This document shows positions 40,667 through 52,890 of a stretch of 64,000 bases of DNA, piece after piece (within the stretch, counting starts at the first letter, position 1; each line of letters starts with the position of its first letter). Below the pieces are notes generated by a model. That model was given only the letters and a program-made list of their open reading frames with translations, searched no databases and was not told the DNA's origin. Where the stretch lies: positions 39,379,841-39,443,840 of the forward strand of contig OV884009.1 in the NCBI GenBank assembly GCA_930367205.1, given 5' to 3'. Both the position numbers and the translations under genes were made by a program. The stretch comes from Acanthosoma haemorrhoidale. Taxonomy: Eukaryota > Arthropoda > Insecta > Hemiptera > Acanthosomatidae.

Positions 40667-41204
40667 TGTTGTGACAGTTAAATAATCTTGTTCGAGGAGA
40701 GTATTTTAAAAAACTTTATTATGAATAACAATCATAATATTGGTATATATGCAAATATTAATGAATTACAGTATTAGGACATTCCTCGGCTAAGGCTAAA
40801 GGAGAAGTGTTGGGTTTTGGATGTGGGTTGCTGGATGCAGGTAGTTGAGGGCTAGGCTGGTTGTAAAATAACAAAAGAAGGGTATACCATATGTTCCAAC
40901 TCAACTACACATTTTAGCTAAATACGAATATTACATAACTGACGACTCAGCACACGGCCGCTGGACACCACGTTCAAGTTAATACATACAAGTTAATAAC
41001 AACGTTAATACAACGGGAAAAGCAATACCTCGCGACTAAGGCTCCCGATACATGACAGTAACGAGACTTTATTTTAATTACACCGACAAGATGGCTTCAA
41101 AAAACAAGTTATTCAGACCCCGACCAGCTTTTGTCATCTTCACTCTACACCCTACCAGGTGGCATGTGACCTTGAACCAAAATGACGTCGCGCTAGCGTG
41201 AACA
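40667..41204 (-). repeat. Possible solo-LTR-like block
   Basis: On minus the block starts TGTTCACGC and ends GTCACAACA, giving a short TGTT..AACA inverted terminus. It contains AATAAAG (near 41070) and GC-richer regions unlike its flanks. I found no duplicated target site and no internal domain, so the boundaries and even the class are uncertain. It may instead be an unrelated promoter-like island (TATATAAT on minus near 41275). Confidence 0.22.
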
Positions 41205-44200
41205 TTTCTGTACGTCTATACCGTTCTTTGTGATTGCATTCAATTCGGATATGGGAGCAGGTCTCATTATATAAGGAAGTCATGCAAAATAGCCAGCTCC
41301 ACTAACCATGACTAGGTCTCAATTATTAATAGATGAATATATGTAGGATGTCAATTTAAACTTCTTAAAGTTGAAAATAATAATGTGCATCCTGTGATGG
41401 AGTTTTTGTGTGCTATTATTACACAGACAACTAAAAGTGGCGATAAAATAGCCTAACTGGAATAAATCATGCTTCGATGCATCCAATTTGACTTGAATTG
41501 TATAATTCCTAGTAGTAGTAGAAGTGCAGCAATATAAATAACATTTATGTGGGAAAGGGAGTAGGGACTCCTTGTTCCATATGTATCACGCTTTAGTCTC
41601 TAGAGAAAACATAATCAAAAGCTGAGTACAAATCACCGTAGTTTATTAGAGCAATAAAAGGGACAAGACGGAAGAAGTTGTCCCACTTCCCTACTACCTT
41701 AGTCCCGCTTTCCGTGACAGTAGACCATAAGACCATTGCCCTTAAAGGTTCCCATCAGACCTTTTATATATAAACTTATTTATACTTAGTTTATACACTC
41801 ACACACATATATATATATATATAATGATGTATAAATGATATATAAATAATATATATTATTATTGTATATAAGTTTATTATTCTATTCAAATTATAAGAAT
41901 TTATTCTTTGTTTTATACTATTCCATAACTTTTGAATCTTTGCATTTAAGTACTAATTATTATTAATATTACTTATTTTATATTTAGGAAATATTTAAAT
42001 AGGAAAGTGATGTTTGCCATTATTTAAAAAGCTCTATAGAATATTCCACTGGATACAAAACCTCAAACATTCCATTTTCAAAATAAACTATTACGCGCAG
42101 ACTTTTCCTTACCGAGTAGTTATAGTTGACAGTGTTACATATAATTTCCCTCTTTTTTTGGAAAAACTGCTGTGAAAATAACTGTTTTTCTGGACTATTG
42201 ACTGGTTTACTTCTCAAACTTGAAAAAAAATAATAATAAACATACCTCTCTACGGAGTAGGTTGCTATGAAGAAAAAATAAATTTATTTGGCAATTATTT
42301 TCCAGTAACAGCAGTATGATTGCTAAAACCAACACACGGTTATAAACCAAACATCTAGGACTCAAGATTGCTAAGTGGAATTGGAAAAGATATAACAGAA
42401 AAATTTACCGATCTCTGGTTGGTCTTATGTGTAAACACAGTGTATATCCGGTTTTCCATTTATAAGGTGTTAGAACTGTCTGAAAATCTTTGCCAATGGC
42501 TATGAAATATACTCAATATTATACAAATAATGTAAATGATTACGAAGAGAAGTTCTATTTTATCAGCTGACATTTTATATCCGTTTCCATATCATCAACC
42601 ATCATGTTTCGAAAAAGTATGTTTACGTTTCAAAAGGAAGGATATCACATTGGTTTTAACTACACTAGCTTGAATATTGGTCATTCTTGCCATGATATAT
42701 TTGAACGAGGAGCTCAACGCAATACTTATCAGAACTTAGTCTTAAACTGGAAGCTATGAGTTGAGGTATCTTAAAATCCAAAGAATAGACAAAACACGCA
42801 TATTTTATCCCAAGATGATAAGGCCACTGATTATTAGTCTTTACCTGTTTGAATTTGGAGCCTCCCCCTTTGGGGTTGGCATTAATTATGCTCTTATTTC
42901 AGGGAAAAGCTTAATCACTAGGAAAAATCTAATAAGACATTTTTATTAATACAACACTTAACTAACAATCAAAAGACAATAACAACCAACTCCTAGGCCA
43001 AAGAGACAATGTTTGTACAAATCATTCCATTTTTCACTGAAAGTCTTGCCTGACAGTTATTACACGCTTAGGTTACAGATATGTCCTTTGATGTTCTCCC
43101 TGACAGAAATTTCAGATAAAATAACATTTGACTGGATACCTTAAGGGTTACCAGATCATCCACAGAGACCGAATATCGGTAACATTTAAATGGATGCCAG
43201 CCCGCACAGACGTTCTTGGAAATATGATTAAGGATATTTGAGAAGATGAAGTAGGTTTTTTTGATAAATCATAAACTATCGTCTGCTGCCAGTGAAAAAT
43301 GCCTCCTTGTTCATTTTGATAAGATTTTTTTTTTTTGCCAGGTACCATCTTTAAATTGCTCTCACCCGCTTTTTTAATGGGATTACTTTCCGCCCTTGAC
43401 GAACGTTAGAATGCTTGTGTTTATGGCAAACAAAAGTAATTTTCAAATGAAAAAAAAAAATATTTAAGTAAATTGGAAAATAGCTTTACATATATGAATA
43501 TTTTTGTATTGGCAGTTGCAGTAAAAATGAAATTGATTAGTATATAAGATGTTTTATGGTAGAACACAGATCCGAAATCTAAAAGTTTCTACAGTCACAA
43601 GTTGTTCTCTTCCCTTGTACGAATTACATTCTACTAATTGACAAAGTCTTCAAACAAAAGTTAGAATGAATAGGATGCCTGAAGTGGAAAATTAGAGGAT
43701 TTCATCCAGTTTGAAAGTTTGCCTATTAGCAGGGTCTTTTGGTAAGAACTTTTAGACATAGGGGTTATAGGATATCTTGATCGAATTGAGATCCTGATTG
43801 AGGGAGTTTCAGTGTATGCCAATTTTATAGATTTTGAGTTGTATTTTTGTCATCGCCCCATCTAATCTCCATCACTCCCCCTTTTTTTCAAGGAAGGTGA
43901 ACATATTACTAGCTGTGATTATCATCAATATTTTATATGAGACTTTTTTAACCATTAATCATATAGATGGTTTTAATCGTAAACGCATCACTCCCCCGCA
44001 CACAAGCTATCCCCATTATTATTCTTTCACATTTTAAGCGGTTTATTTTTCAAGAATATATATTTAAAAAAAAAATTAAGACCACCTTTAATTGTTGAAA
44101 ATTCTTAAACTTAAAAAAAAAATGTAATGTAAAACAAACAAATGCAAAACCTCTATTCCTTTAGTCAACTGGCGTATTCCTTGTGCAGGGTGGATTTTTT

Positions 44201-47200
44201 GATTATACGTGGAAAAATTGTTATTAATAAATTCTATATCTAAAATATCATTAATAATGAATAGCTGTCAATAAAATACCTGATATTTCAAATTAAAAGT
44301 TTTTCTATTATTCATTGAAACTTGAATTGAAGTTTAAAAATCTAGCGAAATATTTATGTTTGAAATACTCCTAAAATACTTTTTTGAATTTATATTTTGT
44401 ACATATTTTAGCAAAAGATAATTCAGACCCTAGCAATTGCAATTAAATATTAGTTCATCTTACATACAATTCAAAAAGCGAGGTCAAAACCTTATTAAAA
44501 AAGGGTCGCTTAAAATTTATTTTTCAATATACAAATTATTCTAGTTAACTTTTGTTCTTTTAGCTATCGGAAATTATTGTTACAGAATAAAATAGTTTTT
44601 TTAAAGAGATAATTTAGGACGTCATATGCTACAAAGATATTATTGTTATGATCAGGCTAATATTAATTATTAATATTAAGCAGAACGCTCAAATCAAAGT
44701 TAAAAATGTTATTTATTGCTTCTTGTCAATATTTATCACTTATGAATTTGTAAGGGTACTTTTTTTTACCGTTTAAGCACATGAATTTTCAAAATAGCAT
44801 TTTATTTATTGTTACTTGTTGCTGCTTTTTTTAACATTGAAAGGTGTGATGCAAATAGCGAAACGGTTAAAAAATAATCTAGAAGACCACGAGTGGTTTG
44901 ATTTCAAATTTTGAGTTTTCCTGGAATTGGTGCTTAGTGATCTCAATTGAGTTCTCTACAATGCTTGCATGATGAGTTAAAAATATTTTTCAATTTAGGA
45001 AAATTACCGCTTTTCTTAGTCACTCTCATTTTTCTCCCGGGGCGGTTAAAGCGTGCTTTTCTTCGCTGATAAATGGGCCCCAGCTTCTAATTTGCATGGA
45101 AACGCCATACCCTTTGCGAGGAGCGGAAAAACCTATCGTCTCATAAATACTAATATGCTTTATTTACAACTTAATTTTAACAATCAATCGATTTTAAGCG
45201 ATATTTTATAACTCATTCCCTACTAATAGACCACGGTATATTACAATAGAATTAAATGGATATTTACATATTCTCGCCAATAAGATGGCATTTGAATTAT
45301 ATTGTAGAGCGAGTGCACATACACTTATATGGAATTCCTAAGAATAAAATTACCTAGGCATACGTAAATTTATAATGTAGTAAATAGTAACTCCTAGGAG
45401 GGGTAAGGTTACCCCTTGTCCCTTTTGAAAAAAAGTTTTATTATGGTGGGTTTATGTTGCCAGTAAATAGCAGTGGTCAAACAAAAGCAGACGTCTTAAG
45501 ACATTATGAAAGCAACACGTGGTGCAATCTCAGTTCAATTTGGATTCTAGTTATTAGAGTGTAGTCTTAGGATATGAGAAGCTTCCAATCCTCTAATACT
45601 CCCTTCCTTGGTTCTTAAACACGCTTTCTATCCAATGGTTACAACAGGTAGAGCATTAGACACAGGTAAATGAATCACTATAATTATTAATGAGCAATTG
45701 ATTGTAATGAAGAAGAATTTCGTTGTAGAGAGGACACTAGGAGGAGACTAGTAGATGGGATAGAGTAAGAACAAAAGTTGTTTAAGAAACTGAAAGGGAG
45801 ATGTCACGAATGGAATACAAAGCAGGGGTGTGAAAGTCACTAGTGTTGAATCCTAGGACCACCCCCCCCCATCCCCTATCCTTGCCGACACTTAATAAAC
45901 AATACGTCAAGGCTTCTGGAAGCCACTGGGAGAGGTCGACCTCCATACAGAACAGTAGTGTACCGCAGTATAGAAAAGGTTTTGAAAAAAATTAAAACAG
46001 CGGTAATGGTTTTAGCACTTTCTTTTGTTACTCGCTCATTGTTCAGAGATTTATTATTTAGAGGGGGTTAAGAGAAAAATGAAACATTGCGTTTAAGAGA
46101 GTAAATGGACGCGTCAGCGGTAGACAATTTGTTCTTGGCCTTCCTCCAGGGGAGCAGCTGTGGTTGAAACTCTAGAACTAATTTTCATCCAATGAAAATT
46201 TACCTTTAGCTTGTACGATACCCGAATATGAATCGAATGTGTATTTTCATAATTGTCATGGAGCCCAACAGGAAAAGTACATATTTCAAACATGATTTAG
46301 TAGTCGTTCTAAAAGTAATTTCGAACAAGATCTGTCTGTTGGAAGCTAATACGACACCAAGCGATCTGAAACGATGATAAACTAAGCCACAGTAGTCCCG
46401 AACTGAATAAGTTTATTTAAACTTATCATATACCTATCCACAAAGTAAATAACTAAGATTTTTAAATAACATGAGCAGGCACATTGTTAAATATCCATAA
46501 TCATCATTCATATGCACTGTATTTATATTTTCATAAAAGAAAAGGATGGCCCAAAATCTAATATCTTTCGCAATCACTAACCAACTGTCAAACTTCATAT
46601 TCAAATTATAAAAAATGACATTTATAATACATTGGAGTTTATTCAAGAATATTTTATAAGCTCAAACAATATATACAATTGCTACAATATTCTTAATATT
46701 GCAAATCCTAACTATAAGGGTTATGGAAAAAATACAGTAACAGTCTTGCTCAGCGCGAAAACACACAAGTTTGTGTTATTTTGCATTAAGCGTCTGGAAA
46801 TCTACCCCCGTGATTAATCTTAGCGTTAGTCTGCAATGTGAGTTATGCAAATAGTCTTATTTCTGTAAATTAGAGCTATAGTTTTGGATTTAATGGGTTA
46901 ATTTAACTTGTGACAGCCTTCAAATCACTTGTTACAGGAGTGTGACAAATAGATCCATTACGTTACAGGTGTCACACCTCCTCTACCAAATGATGCATTC
47001 GTCAATTAAACTTAGATTTTTTTCCCTCCCCATCCCTCATATGCTTTTCATTTTGTCATAATCGTAGTTGGTGTAGGTTAATATTTCTAATAGATTCGTG
47101 GTTTGGGTTTTCGTCTAGTCTAAGCTTGGTAGTCTTTTCACAGCCTAGAAATACGTTCCTGTACTGTCAGTTTAACCAATTATTGTGTGGACCTGATTAA

Positions 47201-48481
47201 AAAAGGCATTAGCCACACTTATGTATTATATATACTTATACATCCGTCCTAAACATAAATTGCAATTCAATTTAGGATATGTATAGATGCAAAAATGTCG
47301 AGCATTTACTAGAAGATTCGTGACAAGAGAGGTGTTGTAAATTTATTCAGTAATTTAAAATGTAAAAACCAACCTTCATTTAATTAATGTCGATGATGCG
47401 TGTACTTATGATAAAAATTGTTACCAAAAAATGTATAGTGAGTTAATAAAAAACGTTATTATAAGATGGAGGCCGTGTTTTCTGTGAAAGACAGCCGAAT
47501 AACGTCGTAAAAAAACGCCGTAAAAAGGTCGTAATAACCTTTTAATACTTTTTTACCAGGAATTTATATTATTAGTTTTATATATGTTCTTATTTATTAA
47601 TGAAACTTCTAAGGGGTTCCATTGTGTGGCATGGGGCACGGATGTGGAATAAATCATGATATGAAAGAAAGACGAGAATTCAATGTGTGAGTTCAAGAAA
47701 TTGATTTTTTTTTATTTAATTAAAAAACATGTTATTTAATTTTAATTTTGTTCATTTTTTATAGTAATATAATTGTTTCAGTCTAAAATTTACTATTACG
47801 GAATCATTCAATCCCTAGTTTTCGAGTAATATGAAAAAAAGTGAATGAAATTATGATAAAAAACGTTTTCACACTTTTGGGTGACTAGGGGTGTTTCAGA
47901 ATTATTTAGATTAATCTAGGAGATGGGTGTTGGGAATTTTACTAGAAGGGCTTGTAATGAATCTTCCCTCGTCAATCTTAGACCCGTGCAATGAATCTCC
48001 CTTTATTAAAGCTTTATACTGAGAAAGGTACATGTAAAAGGCCAATTTGAGTCAAATGAAATAGAAGTACAGGGCAATAAACATCCTCAACGGACCGAAG
48101 CTGCTAATCGTCATTACCTTTTGTACAATAATAGTTTGTAACAAACAACATTCACGAAATTGTAACAACTTACTTTACTTATATTTTTTATTGACTGCAG
48201 CACGTCCATTTCTCGTTTGTTAGTACTTTTAAAAATATTCAAAGTGGTCTCGTGAGCTATGTTCTGAATTTCAGTAACGTACATGATTTGTTTTTTAACG
48301 AACGACTACGTATAGCCGCAATCATAAAACTATCCTTTAAGGGAGAAGCTATACTATCAAACATTTACCATGAAATAGGCTATCTGTTGTCGTTAAAATA
48401 GGTCAACTGATCTGAAACTCTGGTAAAAACCATCTTGAAACATGTTCAAAAATTATACTGCCGGATTGCACGCCTGACATA

Positions 48482-48483
<2 letters not shown>
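41205..48483. other. AT-rich non-coding stretch
   Basis: No gene recognised across about 7 kb. Visible items are an (AC)n(AT)n microsatellite at 41800-41870, an inverted pair GGAGTGTGACA / TGTCACACCTCC around 46936-46983, a 9-C run at 45862-45870, and a candidate regulatory patch at 44995-45140. Frames of 60-70 codons are AT-driven and motif-free. Confidence 0.5.
44995..45140. promoter_or_regulatory. Candidate regulatory patch with POU octamer
   Basis: A GC-richer patch contains TAATTTGCATGG. The octamer ATTTGCAT (45090-45097) is the reverse form of ATGCAAAT, the classic POU-domain site. It is followed by GGAAACGCCATACCC. No coding frame or repeat match is seen. One octamer by itself is weak evidence. 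Confidence 0.2.
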
Positions 48484-48517
<34 letters not shown>

Positions 48518-48593
48518 CCCTTCCTGAGGCTGAGCCTCAAACGGGCTTACCCTACGAGCCCGTGAAGCGAGCTCATGGGGTTACGTAGCCTGT

Positions 48594-48641
48594 GGTGCGC
48601 GTATTCCGGTGCAATGGGATTGTTGCACCGGTCAGCGCACC
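48594..48641 (-). other. Strong two-part stem-loop in the R1 3' UTR
   Basis: The outer stem GGTGCGC/GCGCACC (7 bp) and inner stem CCGGTGCAA/TTGCACCGG (9 bp) are separated by a small internal loop and closed by an 8-nt loop. Two further hairpins follow towards the tail: ACGGGCT/AGCCCGT (48541-48563) and GAGGCT/AGCCTC (48526-48538). Such folded 3' UTRs are used by stringent-type LINE reverse transcriptases to recognise their RNA, so this is a likely RT-binding structure. Confidence 0.65.
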
Positions 48642-48730
48642 TTGAGTAATACTGTTTCGTTCTTTATTTTCCAAAAACACAAAGAAAACAAAATAAAATA
48701 AAATCTTTTCCTTAAATCTACTTTGTACAA

Positions 48731-48784
48731 TCCTTACTAGCTATTTTTTTTTTTTTTTTTTTTTTTTTTTTGTCCTTATAGCTA
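48731..48784. repeat. A-run flanked by near-direct repeats inside the R1 3' UTR
   Basis: A 28-T run (48744-48771, plus strand) is flanked by TCCTTACTAGCTA (48731-48743) and TCCTTATAGCTA (48773-48784). The pattern resembles a target-site duplication around a retro-insertion that consists only of a poly(A) tail, or a local duplication. One base differs between the flanks. Confidence 0.45.
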
Positions 48785-48953
48785 GTATCCTTAATCTATT
48801 TACAATATTTACAGATCCGTTAACTATACTAATATCTTACTACTATACTTAAGTGCTATATTTACAAGGGGTGTGCATCCTCTATCCCCCTATAACTAAA
48901 CTTATATCTAACCATAGGCTACTCAGTCCTACCTTATATCTATATGTACATAT

Positions 48954-50666
48954 TTACAGTGACTCCTCTGGAACCGCCGATACATCGTTGGCTTCGGGTG
49001 AGCCTTCCCGAAGACTCGGCTGCTCACCCCGCGCCACCCCCCTGGATATATTGAAGTGCCCGGAGCCTTGTACCCTTCTCCACTCCCCGACGAATCTGCA
49101 GAACGCGGTGTATCTCACTTCATCATTCACCAGCGACGGCAGGTCGGACTCGTCCAGGCTGTACTCTCCTATCGAGCGGAGCAGCCGTGCTCTAGCCGGT
49201 TCTAACGCATAACAAGAGAGCACGACGTGCTCCGCGGTGTCATCCTCTCCGCAATGAGGGCAGGACCTGCTTTCTGCCCTCTTGTATTCGTACAGCCTGG
49301 CACGAAATCCGCCGTGTCCTGTAAGCACTTGTGACACCCAGTAGTCTGGGGAGACCCAACTTGCCCTCAGCCTGTCCTGGACTGAGGGAAAGTACTTCCT
49401 CAGGGTGCTCCCCTTAGTCGTACCAGTCCACCTGGCTCCCCAAGCCTCTATCGTCCATTCCCTTATGAGGGCCTTCCACCTCCCAGGCTCTTCCTCAATT
49501 CTTCTCCGTAGGGGAGGTGGAATATCTTCAATCTGCCCTCTCTTCGTCTTCGACCTGAGGCGCTGCTCCAGGAGGACCAGATCCACTGGTGCCGCCGCTG
49601 CCAAAACCTCCACCGCGTCCTGAGATACCGTCCTGTAGGACCTCGTGACCCGTACTAGTGCCATTCGCTGTATCCTCTTCAGGGCGTGCGCCTGCCCCTT
49701 GTTCAGGTGCGCCGACCATGACTGCGAAGCATACCTTACTATGCCCATTACCACAGCCTGGTAGAGGGTTCTCGAGACTGGGAACCTCACCCCCCACATC
49801 GCTCCCCCTATCCTTGCGAAGGAGTTGCAAACTGAAACGATCCTGTTTCCCAGGTATTCGATGTGGGGAGAAAGGCTAAGTTTCTTTCCCAGTCTCACCC
49901 CCAGGTACGTCACCTCCGTTCCCACCCTAACTCTTCTTCCTTCTATCTCCAGCCACATAGGGTGAGCACGGTCCATCTTGCCTCTCACCAGGGTGGCCGT
50001 CGTCTTTTCCGCAGCCATGGTCATCTTCATACCGGCGCACCACTCCTTGACCAAGTTGGCACAGGCGCACGCTCTTCTCGTCACTTCGGCACGTGAATTC
50101 CCCACGATGGTTGCGGCGAGGTCATCCACATATGCCACCGCGGGGTATCCCTGCTCTTCCAGGGTCACGAGGACCTTATTAAAAACTACTTTCCAAAGGG
50201 CAGGGCCCAGGACTGATCCTTGGGGACACCCTCGCTCCACCGGTGCTTCAACGTCGTAAGACACTCCTCTGATGACCGCCCTACGTTTGCTGAGGTAGCT
50301 GCCCACGAGCTCGTACAGATTGCTCGGGGTCTTTAGCTCCTGTAGCTCCCTCATGACGTAGGGCCACCACACCCTGTCAAACGCAGAGGAGATGTCAAAT
50401 GTAAGTAACAGCGCGTACTTGGAGCGAGTCGCCATATCGTCCCTTATCTTGTCCAAGGCATCAGCTGTGCTCCTGCCCTTGCAGGAGCCGTACTGTCTTG
50501 GGTGGTCCGCCTTCTCAAACGTCTGCCGCAACGCCGTGTGCATCAATCTCTCCAGGACTTTACTCAAGACTGGGAGGAGGCTGATGGGCCTGTAGCTCTT
50601 GGTAGCTGTCAGGTCCCGATCGGCTCCCTTCGGAATTAGTGATGGAACGTTAACATACCAAAACAA
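48954..50666 (-). CDS. R1-clade reverse transcriptase (ORF2, 5'-truncated, otherwise intact)
   Basis: A 570-codon uninterrupted frame encodes the RT and C-terminal domain of an R1-type retrotransposon, which copies its RNA into nicked chromosomal DNA. Visible motifs: LIPKG (10-14) and SYRPISLLPVLSKVLERL (24-41), then the catalytic LTFDISSAFD (88-97), GCPQGSVLGP (146-155) and AYVDD (178-182, catalytic aspartates). YLGVRLGKKL follows, then LTGHGGFRARLY (448-459) and a CCHC zinc knuckle C469-x2-C472-x7-H480-x4-C485. The frame is open 18 codons further upstream and the nominal start is a TTG, so there is no genuine start codon: the protein is cut at the 5' end and lacks the endonuclease. All key RT residues are preserved and no stop interrupts it, so the insertion is probably young. 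Overlapping frames on the other strand are shadows. Confidence 0.9.
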   Translation of the reverse strand: MFWYVNVPSLIPKGADRDLTATKSYRPISLLPVLSKVLERLMHTALRQTFEKADHPRQYGSCKGRSTADALDKIRDDMATRSKYALLLTFDISSAFDRVWWPYVMRELQELKTPSNLYELVGSYLSKRRAVIRGVSYDVEAPVERGCPQGSVLGPALWKVVFNKVLVTLEEQGYPAVAYVDDLAATIVGNSRAEVTRRACACANLVKEWCAGMKMTMAAEKTTATLVRGKMDRAHPMWLEIEGRRVRVGTEVTYLGVRLGKKLSLSPHIEYLGNRIVSVCNSFARIGGAMWGVRFPVSRTLYQAVVMGIVRYASQSWSAHLNKGQAHALKRIQRMALVRVTRSYRTVSQDAVEVLAAAAPVDLVLLEQRLRSKTKRGQIEDIPPPLRRRIEEEPGRWKALIREWTIEAWGARWTGTTKGSTLRKYFPSVQDRLRASWVSPDYWVSQVLTGHGGFRARLYEYKRAESRSCPHCGEDDTAEHVVLSCYALEPARARLLRSIGEYSLDESDLPSLVNDEVRYTAFCRFVGEWRRVQGSGHFNISRGVARGEQPSLREGSPEANDVSAVPEESL

Positions 50667-50720
50667 CTTGGATATGAGACTGACTAATCGGGCCTGCTCT
50701 ACAGAACTATCGCCTATGAA

Positions 50721-51842
50721 CTACTTTTTCTCTACAGTTGAACCAATTCCTACAAGAAAAATTAGAAACAATAAGCTCTGAAAAATGTCTTTTTAAAATT
50801 CAACAATTCTATAGGTGTTAATTCATATTTTCAAGGTATCGAAAATTTTTAAGCAAGTTGACAAAACGGCCTTTAGCAAAAGTAGATCTTTGAAAATTGA
50901 AGTTTTCGTTTTCATAAACTTGCCATCATTCTGATTAACCAAACATATATAACTTATAAATAAAATTTAGCGAGTGAAACATTGAAATAATATGGCTACT
51001 AATTTTTGAATCATCTAGTCCCAGTTTGTCCATCTATTTTGAAAAATTTCACCAAAATTAAAAGTGTATACAACACCCTCTATCACGCTAATGCTTGTTT
51101 TCCTATGAGGTTCACACTATAAATGTTTTTCTATCTGAGTTTTTAAAAAAAATATTTTTTATATACTGGAAAATTTGCCGATTTCGTATACAATAAAGAA
51201 TGAATGAAATAATGATTCAAAAGATATAATCGTTCACAGGCCAAACGTTGACTAAAGCTGTAATATCGCAAATAAAAGATGTGCATGATGGTCATGATGC
51301 ACTAATTTCTTATTAAGTACTCAATCCATGTTAAGCTTTTTTAGTCACAAAGAACATTTTTCCTGAAAGTAGTGTTAATAGTAATCACGATTATAGGCCT
51401 GTTATCCATTTCCTCCGAATGTAGGAAAATTACTACTTGCACGAACACCAGAGGAGTGGACGTAACAAAGTCATCAACATGGGTTTTTATTTTAACTTGA
51501 CTTTAATTACAAAGCAGTTCGGACCTTAAGTGGTCGTAGGTAACTAGACTGTATTTCCGTCACTGAAACAATTTCAAGTTTACACGAACGACAGCATATG
51601 AAAGAAGTTTCATTAACAGTGAATGTATTCTGAAACCAGTTTTATTTTAGTTTGATGTTCATAATTTATGTAAATGAAGCATAAATTTGGAGTTATAATA
51701 ATTGTACTCAAGTTTTGAAAAAAGGGAAGAAGTTTTTTTTTTCTATTATCACAAATATGGAAACCTTATTGGTTCGACAGAAAAGGAAAAACTGATTTGA
51801 ATAAAATAAACACGTCTGTCTTTATGTGACTTCTTGAGGGAA
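50721..51842. other. AT-rich non-coding stretch
   Basis: No gene recognised between the R1 element and the inverted-repeat arm; T/A homopolymers only. Confidence 0.5.
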
Positions 51843-52152
51843 TCGGATCCGAATGAAGGGGGGGGGGGAGTTTACCTCAATTGTGCCTAAGTAACTCACA
51901 TGAATTGACGTCCACTGTCGGATTCAGTACACCAAGACAAACAGAATGCCCAACCAATACTCACAGTGTATCTATCCATTCATTTCGCCAGTAGGGACTC
52001 AAATCAGCTCTCAAATAGAAATTCCTTAGTGATTTATTTAATGCATGGTAATGAAAATGAATTGTATCACGCTTCTAGTAAGGAGCGATAGGGCTAACGA
52101 AAACTGGTAAAATATTTAGTGGGGCATCTAATGTCTGCCAAACCGTATCAAA
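51843..52152 (+). repeat. Large inverted repeat, left arm
   Basis: This 310-bp block is repeated in inverted orientation at 53592-53901. I counted about ten differences by eye, roughly 97% identity. It begins near an 11-G run (51858-51868) and ends at CCGTATCAAA. It contains no coding frame of note and matches none of the retroelement families in the window. The two arms could pair if transcribed through, giving a long hairpin with a 1.4-kb loop. Confidence 0.9.
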
Positions 52153-52171
52153 CCCCTTCTCCCCCCCCCCA

Positions 52172-52745
52172 AAAAAATCATAATTATGATAAAATTATAA
52201 TTTGTCAATAAGTAATTGTAGCCAATGTTCTCATTCATACCATATTTACAATTTTTCATTTACTAGCTCATACAGTATTTACAAACAGACGATAAACCTC
52301 CTAAATACACCTCCCTCGCATACGAAAGAGGAAGCGGAGTCTTAGGAAGTCCCCCACGCTTCTCCATCCGCCGCGTCACTGGATACGAGGCAGTGGAGGC
52401 TTACGACAGACGAGAGCCACCGACGCTTGGAGAAACTAGCCATAGCCAAGACTCCAACTGTCACGTATTTATAGCAAGTCACAAGACCACAGCCACGTTC
52501 CTGACTCCGAGGAGGATTATAGGTATGTGTGGCTCAGTGTAATGTAGGTTTCGATGTAATTTCATGTACTTGGAAGTAATGATTTAATGAATGTAGTGTA
52601 TAATAATGTCGTTATGAAGGGTTTTGTTGCTGACGTAATGATGGGTATTATTGTTCTCAGGACTTTTGATTGATTGGATAGGTTAGATGATCGAATTTTT
52701 TGCTGTCCCCCATAGCTCTATTCTGTATGTTAAGATTGGCTTTTA
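52172..52745 (-). mobile_element. Decayed jockey 3' end within the inverted-repeat spacer
   Basis: Read on minus, this old copy runs from the post-RT coding region to the 3' tail. TTTTTTGCTGTCCCCCATAG and TATTGTTCTCAGGACTTT match 37185 and 37130, and GAGGAGGATTATAGG matches 36957. The GC-richer module follows (CTCGCATACGAAAGAGGAAGC, read in two pieces, as at 5176), then ATACCATATTTACAATTTTT and GATAAAATTATAATTTG. Many substitutions and deletions have destroyed the coding frame. Confidence 0.8.
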
Positions 52746-52777
52746 ACTGTTTCACATCTAAATGTTTGTTAGTTTAG

Positions 52778-52890
52778 AGGAGGTCACGAGGCCATATCCA
52801 GTTTAAGCGTGGCTCTAGGTTCCAGGAATAATAAGGGAGCGTAGTGCATTTAGCATGTGAATCAGGATGAGTTGGTAGCTCTGGTAGCGC
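52778..52890 (-). pseudogene. Second decayed jockey ORF2 C-terminus
   Basis: GAGGTCACGAGGCC at the left end plus HPDSHAK and EPRLKL segments in minus frames match the jockey terminal block (cf. 36919-37000). It also resembles the copy at 14393-14500. It is too broken to be functional. Confidence 0.5.

Larger units (their letters stand above)
48484..50720 (-). mobile_element. 5'-truncated R1-clade non-LTR retrotransposon
   Basis: Read on minus: an open ORF2 part (50720-48954), a 3' UTR of about 440 nt, and a 31-nt A-tail (T-run 48484-48514 on plus). The RT, the zinc-knuckle C-terminus and the GC-rich coding bias contrast sharply with the AT-rich flanks. The endonuclease domain and ORF1 are missing; an in-frame TAG at 50721-50723 marks or lies beyond the 5' break. 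A second A-run (48744-48771) inside the 3' UTR is flanked by near-repeats. No clear outer target-site duplication was found. Confidence 0.88.

Noticed and set aside
49405..50595. Several plus-strand frames of 67-93 codons
   Set aside because: They are antisense shadows of the GC-rich R1 reverse-transcriptase frame on the minus strand.
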